64,000 bases of DNA from Gymnopus androsaceus JB14 (Eukaryota > Basidiomycota > Agaricomycetes > Agaricales > Omphalotaceae), in the NCBI GenBank assembly GCA_009733575.1, contig ML769453.1, positions 124,001 through 188,000 of the forward strand. Reading direction: 5' to 3'. Numbering within the stretch: position 1 is the first letter of the stretch; every line of letters begins with the position of its first letter. The notes beneath the pieces were generated by a model, which was given only the letters and a program-made list of their open reading frames with translations, searched no databases and was not told where the DNA came from. Positions 22,806-35,448 of the stretch are shown here, piece by piece. The position numbers were made by a program, and so were the translations under genes.

Positions 22806-24225
22806 ATGAGTACGCTCAGTGTCAACATTGCTAGTGGAATCGCTACAATCACGTTTAACCGTCCCAAATCGTACAATGCAATCACCGTCGAAGGTGCGCT
22901 TAATTGCCAGATTATAGCAATGATGAACTCATTCTTGATTCGTTCTACTATAGACTATGACGCTTTTGCGAATGCCCTTCGGGATATCGACAAGAGAGAC
23001 GATGTTTTAGTAACGGTCTGGCAAGGTATAGTATGCTGGCTCAGTCCAACGGCAGTGAAGCTAACGAATGGTCAAACTGTTAGCGACTGGCAAGTGGTTC
23101 TGCGCGTACGTGATATCTTTTCATCTTGGGAATGAACTGTGCTCAGCTTCCTTATCTCTAGAGGTACGGATGTTAAGGCTCGTACACAATCTGGGCCGAG
23201 TTCTGCCAGTGGCTCGCCAGCACGGTCTGTGCGTGACAGCTTTCTAAGCATTGTGCATACAACAACGGACTGTGGTCAAGCTGTAAGCCTAGTGCCGTAG
23301 ATTCCGCTTGTCTGTGGCTTATACAAAGCTAGCTTTACTCACACAGCAAGGTTTTAGTCGCTGCTTTAAACGGTAGGTCTCAAGTATTTGCTTTTTGACG
23401 GTATATATTGAGGTAGAATACAGGTCCTGTCATGGGTAAAAAATGACTGTTGCTTCACGCGTCTTTTACTGAATCTTTATCTGTGAAGGTATCGCCGCAG
23501 GTGCGATTTTTAATCTGTACGAAACTAGAACACGAAGCTGATGATTATTGTACTCAAGCTTTCCTTGGATATTTCGACTTCATTTTCTCTGTTCAGGACG
23601 CTTGGCTTTCGGTACCATTCACCTTTTTAGGTGAGACAGTCCTTAGAGAATGATCCACAATGAAACTGATTCTCTGTAGGCATAATCGCTGAAGGTGGTT
23701 CAAGCGTTAGCTTTATCAATAGAAGTAAGTACAATTTCCGGATACCTTGCGGGGCTGGCTTTACTTACTTGAACTTGTGCAGTGGGCCCTGCCAGGGCCA
23801 ATGAAGTCCTATTATGGGGCAAGAAAAAGACTGCTCAAGAACTTGTTGCTTGTAACTTCATTAAGTGAGTTACCATCTCTTGGTACCCGTATTCGATGCT
23901 CAACTGTTCTACAGCGAAATATTTCCCTCCAAGTCCACTGAAGAGTTTCACGCTACTGTGCGCGCGCATCTGCTAAAAGAGCTTGAAGGTCTAGATCCAG
24001 CTGCTATACTGTCTGTTAAAAAGTTGCTTCGCGCAGGGTTGAATGAGAAAAACGACCCGAATGCCGTGAACCTCAGAGAGAGCTATGGTAAGATCTTTTA
24101 CCTAGATGATTCGAGCTCAGACTGAAACTAGGCATATCGTAGCCCAAGCTGAAAGGTTCGCAAGTGGTATTCCAGAAAGACAATTTGGCCGGATAGCTAG
24201 GAAAGAGATCAGACATAAACTGTAA
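22806..24225 (+). CDS. enoyl-CoA hydratase/isomerase family protein (peroxisomal Delta3,Delta2-isomerase type)
   Basis: Crotonase-fold enzyme, closest in pattern to ECI1/ECI2, which shifts double bonds of unsaturated fatty acyl-CoA for beta-oxidation. The ATG at 22806 opens MSTLSVNIASGIATITFNRP with the conserved substrate-binding pattern. Splicing of small exons gives ATGKWFCAGTDVK (oxyanion-hole block) and later the block AEGGSS, whose Glu corresponds to the catalytic acid, then WGKKKTAQELVACNFI. At least eight short introns are needed, some with exons under 40 bp, so borders are approximate. The last intron (about 24087-24143) joins ESY to AQAERF, and the protein ends RKEIRHKL at 24225. 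The last three residues (HKL) resemble a peroxisomal PTS1 signal. Confidence 0.78.
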
Positions 24226-24490
24226 TATTTAATGCCAGGACTATGTAGTTTAGTACCCTGAGGCCTAAGGATTTTCTCCCTTTAACTTGCGCGTAAGTCC
24301 ATAAGCAAGCTTCCGAAGAGTAAACTTTTAGAAGCGAGGATTTCCAGACGTATGTGTCCTGGTGTTTGGAGGCTAGAACATGATAAAAAGCACGGAGGAA
24401 AACGCGATCATGCGGATAACCAACGCTTTGACACCGCCGGCCGGATCTTTTGTACAAGGTTAACTATACACCTTCACCTTCACCTTCACC

Positions 24491-26200
24491 ATGCTAGCAC
24501 GTCGTTTGCAGAGACTAGCAGGGAAAAGATTCCTCGCTGCATTTCTTCACACTACCCGTCGCGTTCAAAACTCGCACAAAGTTATCGAGCCGTTCAAGCT
24601 AGCGGATGTAGGTGAAGGAATCACAGAATGCGAGATCATTAAATGGTTCGTTGAAACTTTCGTACTCAGTGGACACGCATTGATTCCAAGTCTCCAGGAA
24701 TGTCAAGCCGAAAGCTGTTATTCAGGCGTTTGATCCATTGTGTGAGGTTCAGAGCGACAAAGCCAGTGTCGTGAGTGTCATTCTCCAAAGGACCTGTGTT
24801 ACCGATAATGACGATTCCAACAGGAAATTACAAGTCCATTTGATGGAGTCGTTATGGAACTGTTGGTTCAAGAAGGAGAGGTTGCTAGAGTTGGATCCAA
24901 TCTCTGCTTGATTGAGGTGACGAAAGAGGGTGTTATGGAACCTCTGGAAACGCCTTCAGAGGATAAAGAGCCATTGTCAACTCAGGAATCCACTGGCAGC
25001 GAACAAAAGGCAGAGGCTTCGGCGCCCGTCACGTCTAGGCATCCGATGGACCCCAGACTTTCCCCGGATCCCAATAGTAGTAAATCCAATCCCCGGGCCT
25101 TGGCTGCTCCGTCTGTTCGCCATTTCGCACGACAGAATGGGGTTGACCTTTCACAACTGGCTCCGGGAAGCGGAAGGGATGGAAGAATCGAGAAACGGGA
25201 TGTTGAAGAATATATGGCTGGTGTTACTTCAGCACCGCCAGTGCAAGCTGATGGACAGGATGTTGTCGTTGAACTTGGTAGAACACGCTACGCTATGTGG
25301 AAGGCGATGGAAAAGGTACGCGTAAAGAATGCCTGTTGCTATATTTCAAACTAATACCCTTGTTTAGAGTCTCGAGATACCACATTTTGGGTGAGTTTTG
25401 TATATTTTTGCGCCCGTTTTCTATATTGAACGCGAAACATTAGCTACTCTACCACTCTTGACCTAACCGCTTTGCATGGCTTATTGTCCAGTTTGAACGC
25501 AAACATTCCTCCCCATTTCCTTCCAGCATCCTCTACTCCCGCACTTCCTTTAGCAGTCTCTCCATCATCCGTGTATGCGCCTCCTACTCCACCAGAGGTT
25601 CCATCATCTGGACAATACACGCGTCTCACCTATCTCCCCTTCCTTTTGAAAACATTAGCCAAATCTATGATAGAATGGCCTTTATTCCGTGCCTCCATAA
25701 CCCCGACTGCTTCTGACGTTTCTTCAAAGCCGACGCTCACTATTCGGCCCCATTCCGACATATCTATCGCGCTCTCTACACCTAATGGTCTCTATACCCC
25801 CACGCTTCAAAGTGCAGACACGTATTCCATGTACGCATTATCGTCGCAGTTGAAGCATATATCCCACCTCGGTAGGCAGATCCCGAGCGGTCTTACACCG
25901 AAGGAGATGCCTAAACGTGGAGGGACACTCACCGTCTCAAACGTTGGTTCTATTGGTGCTGGCGATTTTGCTTCTCCAGTTCTAGTTCCGGGAGGTGGGG
26001 TAGCGATTGTAGCTCTAGGGCGGGCGAAATGGGTTTGGGATGTCGATCGAGGGGATGGAACCGGGGAGAGAAGGTTGAAGCTTGGTATCTCATGGAGTGC
26101 TGACCATCGCGTAGTAGAAGGCGCGGAGCTGGCTGCTTTTGTGGAGTGCTGGAGAGGCTATGTGGAGAATCCCGAACGACTCATCGCGGACAGTGTTTAA
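24491..26200 (+). CDS. dihydrolipoamide branched-chain acyltransferase (E2 of BCKDH)
   Basis: E2 core of the mitochondrial branched-chain 2-oxoacid dehydrogenase, which degrades Leu, Ile and Val. The N-terminus (MLARRLQRLAGKRFLAAF) is a typical mitochondrial targeting sequence. A lipoyl domain follows (LADVGEGITECEII, VQSDKASVEI with the lipoyl Lys), then an acidic/Pro linker, a subunit-binding domain (VRHFARQNGVDLSQLAPG, RIEKRDVEEYM) and the catalytic domain (SLEIPHFG, LTVSNVGSIGAGDFASPVL). The active-site motif reads SADHRVVEGAEL; the usual HxxxDG has Glu instead of Asp. The stop is at 26198-26200, convergent with NSA1. Confidence 0.9.
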
Positions 26201-26277
26201 AGGATATGACCAAAGCATGAAATTAACAGTTGCATATAACATAGAATTAACAAAGCTGTATTTTTACTTTTGAAGAA

Positions 26278-27742
26278 TTAGTTATTGCGCCTCTTCTTGG
26301 TACCTTTGCCTCTCTCCATGTTTTCATCGATATCCTCCATGTTATCCCACAATTCGTCGTCGCCTTCTTCAGGCTCCCCAGGTGATGCCGTAGCAGGCTT
26401 TGCGGAAGAATGGTCACCATCCCATACGACCACTGTCGGCATACTTTTCGTAAACACCTTTTCCAACACTTCACCTTTATGCTCTTGTTGCTGGCCGAGT
26501 TGGTCTGGGGGAGCAAAAGTACTGTGGATGCGACAGTAGCGATCTTGAGCGACAGAGACCATGCAAGTGGGTGAAGGTGCTATGGAAGTAACAGACCCAG
26601 CCAATCCTTTGAAAAAAGAGTCAGAAGAGACAAGCAACTGATTTTGGAAGAGAGAGACCTTTGTAACTGTATGAGACATGGTCCATTTCTTAGATCGAGA
26701 GCGAGCAAATTTGAACCATTATCGCTAACGAATGCCTCACTAACATTCCTTGAGCGTTCTTGAACGTGGATATAAGTGAAAAACACGTACTGGGCATTGA
26801 AACCTTGCTCTAGGGTGGCTATTCCACCTACTTTTGCAACCTTCCAGTCGGAGACGGGTCTTCGTGCGACACGAGAGTCGTAATGTCGGACAGATCCCAG
26901 CTGCGTTCCTGTGAGAAGGTGATGATTCGATCCTGAAGACGAGGAGAGATACGTCAAAGCGGTGATTCGGATGGGCTGCCGTAGTCCGAGGTTATCATTA
27001 GGCACCTAGAAACAACTATGAGTCCTACGCCTCGACAACTATACAAGGACAGAATTACATTCTTCGCTCGCCAAACTTCACCAGGCAAAAGTGCATCGCT
27101 GCGTTTTCTCTTTTTAGCGGCTGCCGTTAAATCGTCAACTGTATTTTGGAACGCTCTCTCGGTGTCAAAGACAGACAAGTCAACTTCGTCACCACCATAG
27201 GCAAAGGTGTCCTGATACATGCGCCATCCAGAGAGACGGGTGGGTAAGGAAGTAGTGAGGGACGTTGGTGAATCCGAATCTTGCTCTCTGGGTGTCATCC
27301 TTAATGCGCCATTTGAGGTGCAAGAAAAGATATTTCTTCAAGGTGGTTTGAGTCATAAACGTCCGAAGAAAAAGCAAACACGTACTTGTCGTTGCAATGT
27401 AAACCGACGTATTTTTGACCTGCTTTGAGGCGAGTTTCTGTCCACTGTTGTAAGCTTTCTATCGAATCATCTTCAGCGAGGCTAAAGAGCTCTGCTGATC
27501 CGTTGGAGTATCCGGCAGCAAGCTGTCTTCCGAAACGGTTAGGGCTTTTGGCTAGAGGAACAGTTGAAAGAAAACACAGTACCAGAGTTACTGAATCAGT
27601 GCGAGCGGCAGAGAGGACTTGCACACTCGCATTCTGTGAGGTTCCTGGTGCGAATATTTTGCAGTTCCGACTTGGCTTCTGGTCCAGAGTTGGGACGCAG
27701 AACTTTGATATTACCCAGCTCATCTCCTTCGATGAAGCGCAT
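26278..27742 (-). CDS. NSA1: ribosome biogenesis WD-repeat protein NSA1 / WDR74
   Basis: NSA1 is a seven-bladed WD40 protein of nucleolar pre-60S particles, released by the AAA-ATPase Rix7. From the ATG at 27742 the frame reads MRFIEGDELGNIKVLRP, then LAAGYSNGSAELFSLA, YVGLHCND, LLTGTQLGSVRHYDSR, KVGGIATLEQGFNAQ, VSDNGSNLLALDLRNG and GLAGSVTSIAPSPTCMVSVAQDRYCRIHS. The order fits WDR74/NSA1. The C-terminus is acidic and then basic (GTKKRRNN), as expected of a nucleolar protein, with the stop at 26278. Five short introns. It is divergent from RMD5 with 89 bp between starts. Confidence 0.82.
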
Positions 27743-27831
27743 GTTAGCTTGGACGAGTATCTGATGAAGAAAAAGAAATTGACGGCGCTTGTGTACAGAC
27801 GCCGGCTGGCGCCTACTCTTGCTTCCAAACT
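27743..27831. promoter_or_regulatory. 89 bp shared divergent promoter region (NSA1 / RMD5)
   Basis: Only 89 bases separate the two start codons, which face away from each other, so control elements must be shared or lie within the coding regions. No TATA box is evident. Confidence 0.5.
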
Positions 27832-29241
27832 ATGGACCCGCTCAAGGAACTGAGCAAGCTCGAGAAGCTTACCGCTCAATCTTCGGGGAGAAACAAGACA
27901 GCCTCTCTATCGGACTCCCTCGACGTTCTACTAGCTTCCCTGGAATCTGCGAAAGCTCATGTAGACGACATAACCGTCGAATCCTGGCAATTCTATCGTA
28001 CAAACTGTAGAGACTCAGAAGAAGGCAATAGATGACCGCCAGAAGGAGATTTATTCTACAACCGCGAAAGCTGGGCAAGGCTATAGATAAAGTTCGTCTT
28101 AAACTTACAATCTGAGCGTACACTAACATATAGTCTTGTAGAAATTCCCCTCTAGTTTACCATCTTACCCTGACCTCTTTGAAAGCGATGATGCGATTGC
28201 TGCTTTAGAGCGGACTATCGCTCTAGCATTTTCTAAGGACGGGGCAATTCGACGCTGCAGAGATATTTCTAGAGGTGATTCAGCTTTTGCTTCAAGCTTG
28301 TCGTATCCTAATGGTTGCTCAGGAGTCGGCTATCGTTATCCCAACCGAACTGAGATCCCAGTTCATTGAATTGCATCGGATCCTGCAAGCGCTCCGAAAT
28401 CAGGATATAGGTCCTGCTCTTTCGTACGTGGTTACGCTTTCTTTCTACGGGCTCTTTTGACATTATTATACACGTAGATGGGCCCGCGGACATAGAACAT
28501 TTCTCCAAGCTCGCAGCTCGCCTCTTGAATTCTACCTTCATCGCTCACAGTATATCCGCTTACTGTTGTTATCCCATCCCCCGAATTCCCTTGCTGCTAT
28601 TTCTTACGCCCAAGCGGAACTCCAGCCTTTTTTCCGAGACCACCAAGCGGAATTTCAACGACTCATGAACTGTGTTACTTACTTACCCTTATCCAGGCTT
28701 CAGACTTCGCAGTATGCCGACCTAGCTTCCCCTTCATTACATTTTGAACTGGAACCTCTGTTTGCGAAAGAATATTGTGCTAATCTGGGCATGAGTCGCC
28801 AGATCCCGTTACGGGTCGTAGGAGATATTGGAGGTGGAGGAGCACTTGCAAAGATTGAAAAGTGTCGTCGGGTCATGCGGGAAAGGAAGAGTGAATGGAG
28901 TCAGAGAGATGAACTACCGGTGCGTTTGCCTCAATCATCATGCTAACCAATTTGACCATCTTTCGCAGATTGAAATATCCCTTCCTCCAGAGAACCGATA
29001 CCATTCGATATTTACGTGCCCAGTTTCCAAAGAGCAATCTACGGAACTCAATCCACCTATGATGATGATCTGTGGACATGTCATAGCTAAAGACAGTCTT
29101 ACGAAGCTCGGAAAGTCTTCAGGGTATGTCGTTGTTCTTTTCCTACTTTCACTGCCCACTTATCGCGTCATTAGGCGTGTAAAATGTCCGTATTGTCCGA
29201 CAGAATCGTCTGGAAGTTCTGCCGTTCAGGTTCACTTTTGA
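27832..29241 (+). CDS. RMD5: GID/CTLH E3 ubiquitin ligase RING subunit RMD5 (GID2)
   Basis: RMD5 pairs with Gid9 as the catalytic RING module of the GID/CTLH ligase, which degrades gluconeogenic enzymes in yeast. The ATG at 27832 opens MDPLKELSKLEKLTAQ. A LisH/CTLH region follows (about residues 100-250: QFIELHRILQALRNQDIGPAL, WARGHRTFLQARSSPLEF), then QPFFRDHQAEFQRLMNCV. The C-terminal RING is the degenerate Rmd5 type: FTCPVSKEQS, then MMMICGHVIAKDSLTKLGK and VKCPYCP. Introns at about 28009-28060, 28090-28139, 28275-28320, 28420-28480, 28918-28968 and 29125-29174 join the blocks. Stop at 29239-29241. Confidence 0.87.
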
Positions 29242-29462
29242 GGCTCCCATTTTAACTGCATATTTAACAAGCACGCATTGTAAATATTACCCAACTCTGT
29301 AGGTTTACTGTAACGAGGACATGTACTATCACCGACCGTAAATTGTAATGCAATATTATTATTGAATTCAGAGGAGTCAGGACTGCCGGCCCGTCACACG
29401 TGATCGGTTCAAGGCACTGGGCTCAGCTGCTTTCTCAGATCGCGCGTTATCCTTCGTCCATC

Positions 29463-32400
29463 ATGGAGGTTTGTGGTTATTCTTTTCTTTGGTGTCTACA
29501 TACTCATACTCGGCCAGGCCTTACTCGATTTTTCTAGCGACTTTGATGTCGCGCTCTTTGACAAGGTCGTCATGGCCTTTTACACCAGTTCCGGAGCTGA
29601 AGTCTGTAATCCGACTCATCTGCCCTCTATCGACACTCATCCCTTTCTAGCAACAAATGGCCCAACAAATTCTTACTCGATTCGAGGAAAACCCAGATTC
29701 ATGGACAAAAGTGCCAACCATTCTGGAAAATTCCAGCTTTCCGCAAGCAAAGGTAGGCTCTCCTTTCTCAAAGTCAATGCTTATTTTCAACTCTCGGACA
29801 GTACATCGGTCTTCAAATCCTGGAGAAATTGATTAGCACACGGTGGAAGACATTACCGGAAGGTCAACGACAGGGTATACGCAACTTTGTTGTGGGGGCT
29901 ACGGTGAAGGTTGCATCTGATGAGGCCTTGTCGCGGAAAGAGAAAACGTACCTCAACAAACTGAACCTTGCCCTTGTTCAAATACTCAAACAAGGTAACG
30001 CTTTATTGCATACATGACCTCACTTTACTAAAGCCTCGTTTCGTAGAGTGGCCGCATAATTGGCCGACCTTTATCTCTGAACTCGTCGAATCATCGAAAA
30101 CCAATCTATCCTTAGCAGAGAACCATATGAAAGTCCTCTCAATTTTAAGCGAAGATGCACGTATAATCCTTCCTCTGACCGCGATACTTGGTAGCTGACA
30201 GTGGTTATGTTCAGATCTTTGACTTTTCGGCAGAACAAATGACCCAAACCAAGATCAAGAATTTGAAGAATCAGATGTGTGGAGAGTTCTCCGATATATT
30301 CAAACTCTGTTCGGAAATTCTAGAGGAGGCTAACAAGCCGTCGCTCATAAAAGCTACATTGGAGACTTTCCTCAGGTTCTTGAATTGGATTCCGTTGGGA
30401 TTTATCTTCGAGACAACAATCATCGATCTGTTGTTGAACCGGGTGCGTGCCTTCTTTGATAGTACAATACAGCCTAACTCATGAATGCCGTATACTAGTT
30501 CCTCGAAGCTCCCGAGTTCCGCAACGTCACCCTCAAATGCTTGGCTGAGATCGCAGCTCTCAATGTAGGACCTGAATACGATCCCAAATTTGTCATCCTA
30601 TTCGCGATGGTCATGACCTCCGTGAACCGCATGATTCCTCCAAGCACCAACATTGCTCAAGCCTACGCGAATGCTGGCTGATGCTGGTCAGGAGCTCGTA
30701 CTCAACCTCTCCCTCTTCCTTTGCAACTTTTTATCAAATCATCTGCGCGCCGTCGAGACCGAGAACAATCGAGATGTCCTACTCAACGCAGCATCTTTAC
30801 ATGGTTAAAGTGTCCCAGGTTGACGAGACGAGAGATCTTCAAGATTTGTCTCGAATATTGGTTGAAGCTCGTATCAGAGTTGTATGACGAGATTCAAAGC
30901 TTGCCCATCGGTGACTCGGGACTCTTAATGGGACTGAATCTTGGCGGTAGCAATGGGAACGTGTTGAACGGCATGTCGTTGAGGAAGAACATTTACAGCG
31001 ACGTGCTTTCCAACCTTCGATTGGTTGTTATTGAACGGATGGTGAAGCCGGAGGAGGTGACTATGATTCGATTCTTTCAATGACGCCCCTTCTCACTACT
31101 TGATTCAGGTGCTCATTGTCGAGAACGAAGAAGGAGAAATCGTTCGAGAGTTCATGAAAGAGAGTGATACTATTGTCCTCTACAAGTCCATGCGCGAACT
31201 TTTGGTCTATCTTACGCATCTTGGACGTGGCTGATACTGAGACTATCCTCACCGAAAAGCTCGCAAAACAAGTCGATGGCTCCGAATGGTCATGGAACAA
31301 CCTCAATACCCTTTGTTGGGCAATTGGTTCCATATCTGGCGCCATGAGTACGTGGTTTTTTTTGTTTTTGCTACAGCGCATCTTACTGATAATTTTTGAA
31401 CTGTAGACGAAGAAACTGAGAAGCGCTTCCTTGTCACTGTCATCAAAGACTTGCTGGGATTATGTGAAATCAAACGAGGAAAGGACAACAAAGCGGTCGT
31501 GGCCTCGGACATCATGTATATCGTCGGACAGTATCCTCGCTTCCTAAAAGCGCATTGGAAGTTCCTCAAGACTGTCGTGAACAAGTTATTCGAGTTTATG
31601 CACGAAACGTCAGTCTTTTAGGTTTGCAATCGTTGAACTAAACTAACCGCCTTCACTTTATTTAGACACGAAGGTACTTTTCTCCCTTTTTTTGACATCC
31701 TGAATACGACCTTATGTGCTTCTAGGTGTTCAGGACATGGCCTGTGATACTTTTATCAAAATCGCACAGAAATGTCGGAGACATTTTGTCATGCAACAGT
31801 CTGGTGAACAGGAACCATTCGTAGACGAAATCCTTCGTCTCCTTCACCGAATTACGGTTGATCTGTCTCCGTTACAAGTCCACACTTTCTATGAAGCTGT
31901 CGGCCATATGATTTCAGCTCAGCCCAATAAACCTCAGCAGGAGAAGCTGATTGCCAAGTTGATGGAATTGCCCAACAACGCAGTAAGTTTTAGATTATGA
32001 ATTCTTGGTACATTGCATTGACGCGCCGTAGTGGGACTCTTTGATGGCTCAGGCTGCCCAGAATATGGACGTTCTTTCCAACACCGAAAACATCAAAATC
32101 CTATCAAATGTCTTGAAGACCAATGTATCCGCTTGCACGTCGATTGGAAGCTTCTACCTCCCACAAATTGGTCGAATCTTCCTTGACATGCTTGGTCTAT
32201 ACAAGGCTGTCAGTGGAATCATCAGTGAAACCATCGTTAAAGAAGGTTCGTCGTAATCTTTATCCTCAGTTGGCTCTGGCTAATATTGCTTGCAGGTGAT
32301 GTTGCCACCAAGACACCCAAAGTTCGCCAGTTGCGAACAGTAAAGAAGGAAATTCTCAGACTCATGGAGACGTACATTAAGAAGGCGGAGGATTTAGAGG

Positions 32401-33545
32401 CTGTCAACAGCAATTTTATGCCACCATTGCTCGATGCCATCTTGGGCGACTACAACCGCAACGTTCCTGCTGCTCGAGACGCTGAAGTCCTCAACGTTAT
32501 GGCTACTATTACCGGCCGTCTAGGGGTATGCTCAAGGCACCTAAATTTTACTTGAACGCTGTTACTGATTTTCTTTACAGGCGCTGCTCACTCCACAAGT
32601 CCCAGCCATCCTTGATGCAGTCTTTGAACCAACTTTGACCATGATTAACCAAGACTTTGCGGAGTTCCCAGAACATCGGGTTGGCTTCTTCAAGCTTTTG
32701 AGAGCTATTAATTTCAACTGTTTCCCGGGTATGATTAACTCGTCTGGTCCTACTTTAATCTGCTAATTCCTTCTTATAGCCTTGTTGAGCATTCATCCTA
32801 ATCAATTCAAGCTTTTCATGGACAGTATCATCTGGGCTATTAAACACACGATGCGAGACATTGCCGATACTGGTCTCAACTGTAAGTGCTACTTGCGTTA
32901 TGTGAATTAGATTATTGACCCTTTGCTGCCAGTGTGTCTCGAGGTCGTGAACAACTTTGCCACAGCTGGTGATCCCGCCGTTAGCAATGCGTTTTTCCAG
33001 CAGTACTTCCTCAGCATTATCCAGGACATTTTCTTCGTCCTCACCGATACAGACCACAAGAGTGGATTCAAGCTCCAGAGTACACTGCTAGCCCGGTTGT
33101 TCCAGCTGGTCGAGCTTAACGTCATCCAAACTCCTTTATACGACCCGTCTCAGGTTACAGATCCCAACGTCACGAATTCCATGTTCCTCCGGGAATACAC
33201 CGCCAACCTGTTGAAAACCGCTTTCCCTCATATTCAACCGTAAGCGTTCGTGTCAACTTTTCAGTTTCCTCTTACTGATCTATCTCCATATGTGATAATA
33301 GCATACAAATACAGGCATTCGTCAATAATCTCAGCGAGTATCACAATGATATCAACCGCTTCAAACTGGCTTTGCGTGATTTCCTTATCCAGCTTAAGGA
33401 GTTCTCTGGTGACAACACTGAACTGTTCCTTGAAGAGAAGGAAGCGGAAACTCTCAAGAAAGCCGAGGAAGAGCGGCAAGCAGCGATGCGTATACCGGGT
33501 ATGCTTAAACCTTCCCAGCTGGAGGATAAAGACGAAGATATCTAA
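29463..33545 (+). CDS. CRM1: exportin CRM1/XPO1, with three apparent frame breaks
   Basis: CRM1 is the RanGTP-dependent nuclear export receptor for leucine-rich NES cargo. A two-codon first exon (ME) at 29463 is spliced to [15 protein letters not shown]; the importin-beta N-terminal domain follows ([20 protein letters not shown]), then HEAT repeats to the acidic C-terminus ending [13 protein letters not shown] at 33545. The NES groove contains [15 protein letters not shown]; its Cys (31463-31465) is the residue modified by leptomycin B in sensitive species. About 15 introns of 45-60 bp. Between 30675 and 30838 the frame shifts three times by one base within conserved sequence (AYANAG / [12 protein letters not shown] / [12 protein letters not shown] / [10 protein letters not shown]), net zero. 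No intron can explain them, so they are sequence errors or very recent lesions. Confidence 0.93.
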
Positions 33546-33829
33546 ATAACGAACGGACTTATGACTCTTTTTCTACCGATACTATTGGCTTCACTGTATA
33601 CGCACATTGTCCGTCGTTCCTTTTTTTTGATGATTTACCTGCTTGCAGGCTGCTTTCGATAGTTTCTTTTATATGTACTACTAGCTATACGTGCTCCAAA
33701 ATAATGTAGAATTCTGTACACAGTTTGTACATGCAAAGCACATCGGATGATGATGAAGTCATTCATACAATGTTTGTCACAGTTTCGCTCGGTTGAACTT
33801 CAAACTTTATTCTTGCTCTCTTTTTCTCA

Positions 33830-34541
33830 ATGTTCAAAAAGTCCGTCTCTTACCTGGCGATGGATCGATGCTGCTCACAATCGTTCCAATGATACAGATT
33901 CGTGCCATCGACGGACGTCTCAGGGCAAACGCCAGTCAAATCTTCAGTCCAAAGATCGATACGATCCACGATTCTCGAACAGTGGAAAATTGAGCCAGAA
34001 ACACTGGAAGCAGTATGGCCAAAGAAAGAGGGCTTGGTTCACGTTAAATGGTCCGTATCTTATTCTTCTCATCGATGTAACACTCATTTTGGCTTAGCAG
34101 AGAACATTTATCGATCTACACCGTCCACGGAGAGCCTATTTTCTTTCAGCATTTCGATGGCCCCATCTATCCAACCCTTCGCCTGTTACACAAATGTCAG
34201 TTCATATTTTTTTTCCCCCTTGTTGCCCTGCTCACAGCTGGCCTGCAGATCCCTACATCTTACCGAAAGTAAGGGTCGACCGGGGTGCTATCAGGTTTCT
34301 ACTCGCAGGCGCACACATGATGTGTCCCGGTCTCACATCACAGGGGGGTTATCTACCGCCTGCCGACAAAGCACTCCCGGCTGGTGTTTCCGTCGCGATA
34401 CATGCGGAAGGCAAAGAACATGCTGTCGGCGTTGGTATCCTCAAACTTGCAACCGAGGAAATAAAGAAGGTCAATAAAGGCGTAGGTGTGGAAACAGTGA
34501 CATACGTAGGGGACGACCTTTGGGCAATACAGTCGCTCTAG
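33830..34541 (+). CDS. TMA20: translation reinitiation factor MCT1/Tma20 (PUA-domain protein)
   Basis: MCTS1/Tma20 forms a heterodimer with DENR/Tma22 and recycles post-termination 40S subunits. A tiny first exon (MFKK, ATG at 33830) is spliced over about 60 bp to [20 protein letters not shown], then [20 protein letters not shown], a central block ([21 protein letters not shown]) and the PUA domain: [20 protein letters not shown], then [20 protein letters not shown] and [18 protein letters not shown]. It ends AIQSL at 34541. About 180 residues, the normal length. Four introns. Confidence 0.9.
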
Positions 34542-35448
34542 CTGAGCCTGGGGGTAGTGAAAATTCCAAATATGTGCGTTTATGGATTTCTGTTAGGCTT
34601 CTATCATTCACTACTTACGGATTAGCCTATGAACAGGCTACAGCTTACCAACTGTGTTCCTGTTGACAATAATGTACCGTTTGGTTTGGTTATCCGCCAC
34701 AATAAGGATTCCATTTGGTTGCCGAACCAGTTCGTCCCATGTTTGCTCCCGCTTGTTGACGGGCCCGCCCTGCACTCCGATGACCCTCGTACCGAAGCCC
34801 GAAAACATACCAATCCTGTCACTCCTTCCTCAACCGATATACACGCTGAATGCGCATGTCTAAAACACTCCGCACACACTCCGCACATTTCAACCCCTCA
34901 AAATGAGTCTTGATATGACAAAGTGACCGAAGCTTGGTAACTCTGATTCAAAAGCTAGAGAATGATCCTGAGATGGTGGAACAAAAGGCCCCCCCGAGCT
35001 CTTCCGATTCTTCCAAGCTTTTAGCGCGACCCAGTAGTATCATGCGAAGCAACTTCAGAGGTACGGATCCGTCACTTCTCTACACCTTTGCCTCCTAGTC
35101 AGAATGAGTTCCACCACAAAGTCCCATGTTCATAAATCAATGGAGCGCAAATTTTGCGTATCGTAACAACTCTAATTCATTGGTTCTTCCCTTGATTTGA
35201 TGTTGACATACACGCGAAGTCCAAGGAGGAACCGAGGAGCAGGCAGCTCACACGACAACGAATCTTGCCCAAGAAAAAGCTCGATATGATATGCGAGTAG
35301 ATATACACAATAAGCGAAAAAGACAACAAAAAGATGATGTAAGTAGGAGTGAGTAGGAGTAAGGAGAGTAATAAGGAGCATACGATAGGATGGAGCGGGA
35401 GCAAACATATACACATCTAAAAGAAAGCAGCCAGAGCGATATGGGTCG
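34542..35448. other. intergenic region, no supportable gene
   Basis: About 900 bp between the MCT1 3' end and the next stop. Open frames of 70-95 codons on both strands at 34620-34913 lack recognisable motifs or splice structure. From 35100 the DNA is the likely 3' untranslated region of the minus-strand acidic gene. Confidence 0.45.

Noticed and set aside
34620..34913. Open frames of about 90 codons on both strands after MCT1
   Set aside because: No motif, no introns, and similar lengths on both strands in the same place suggest chance frames.
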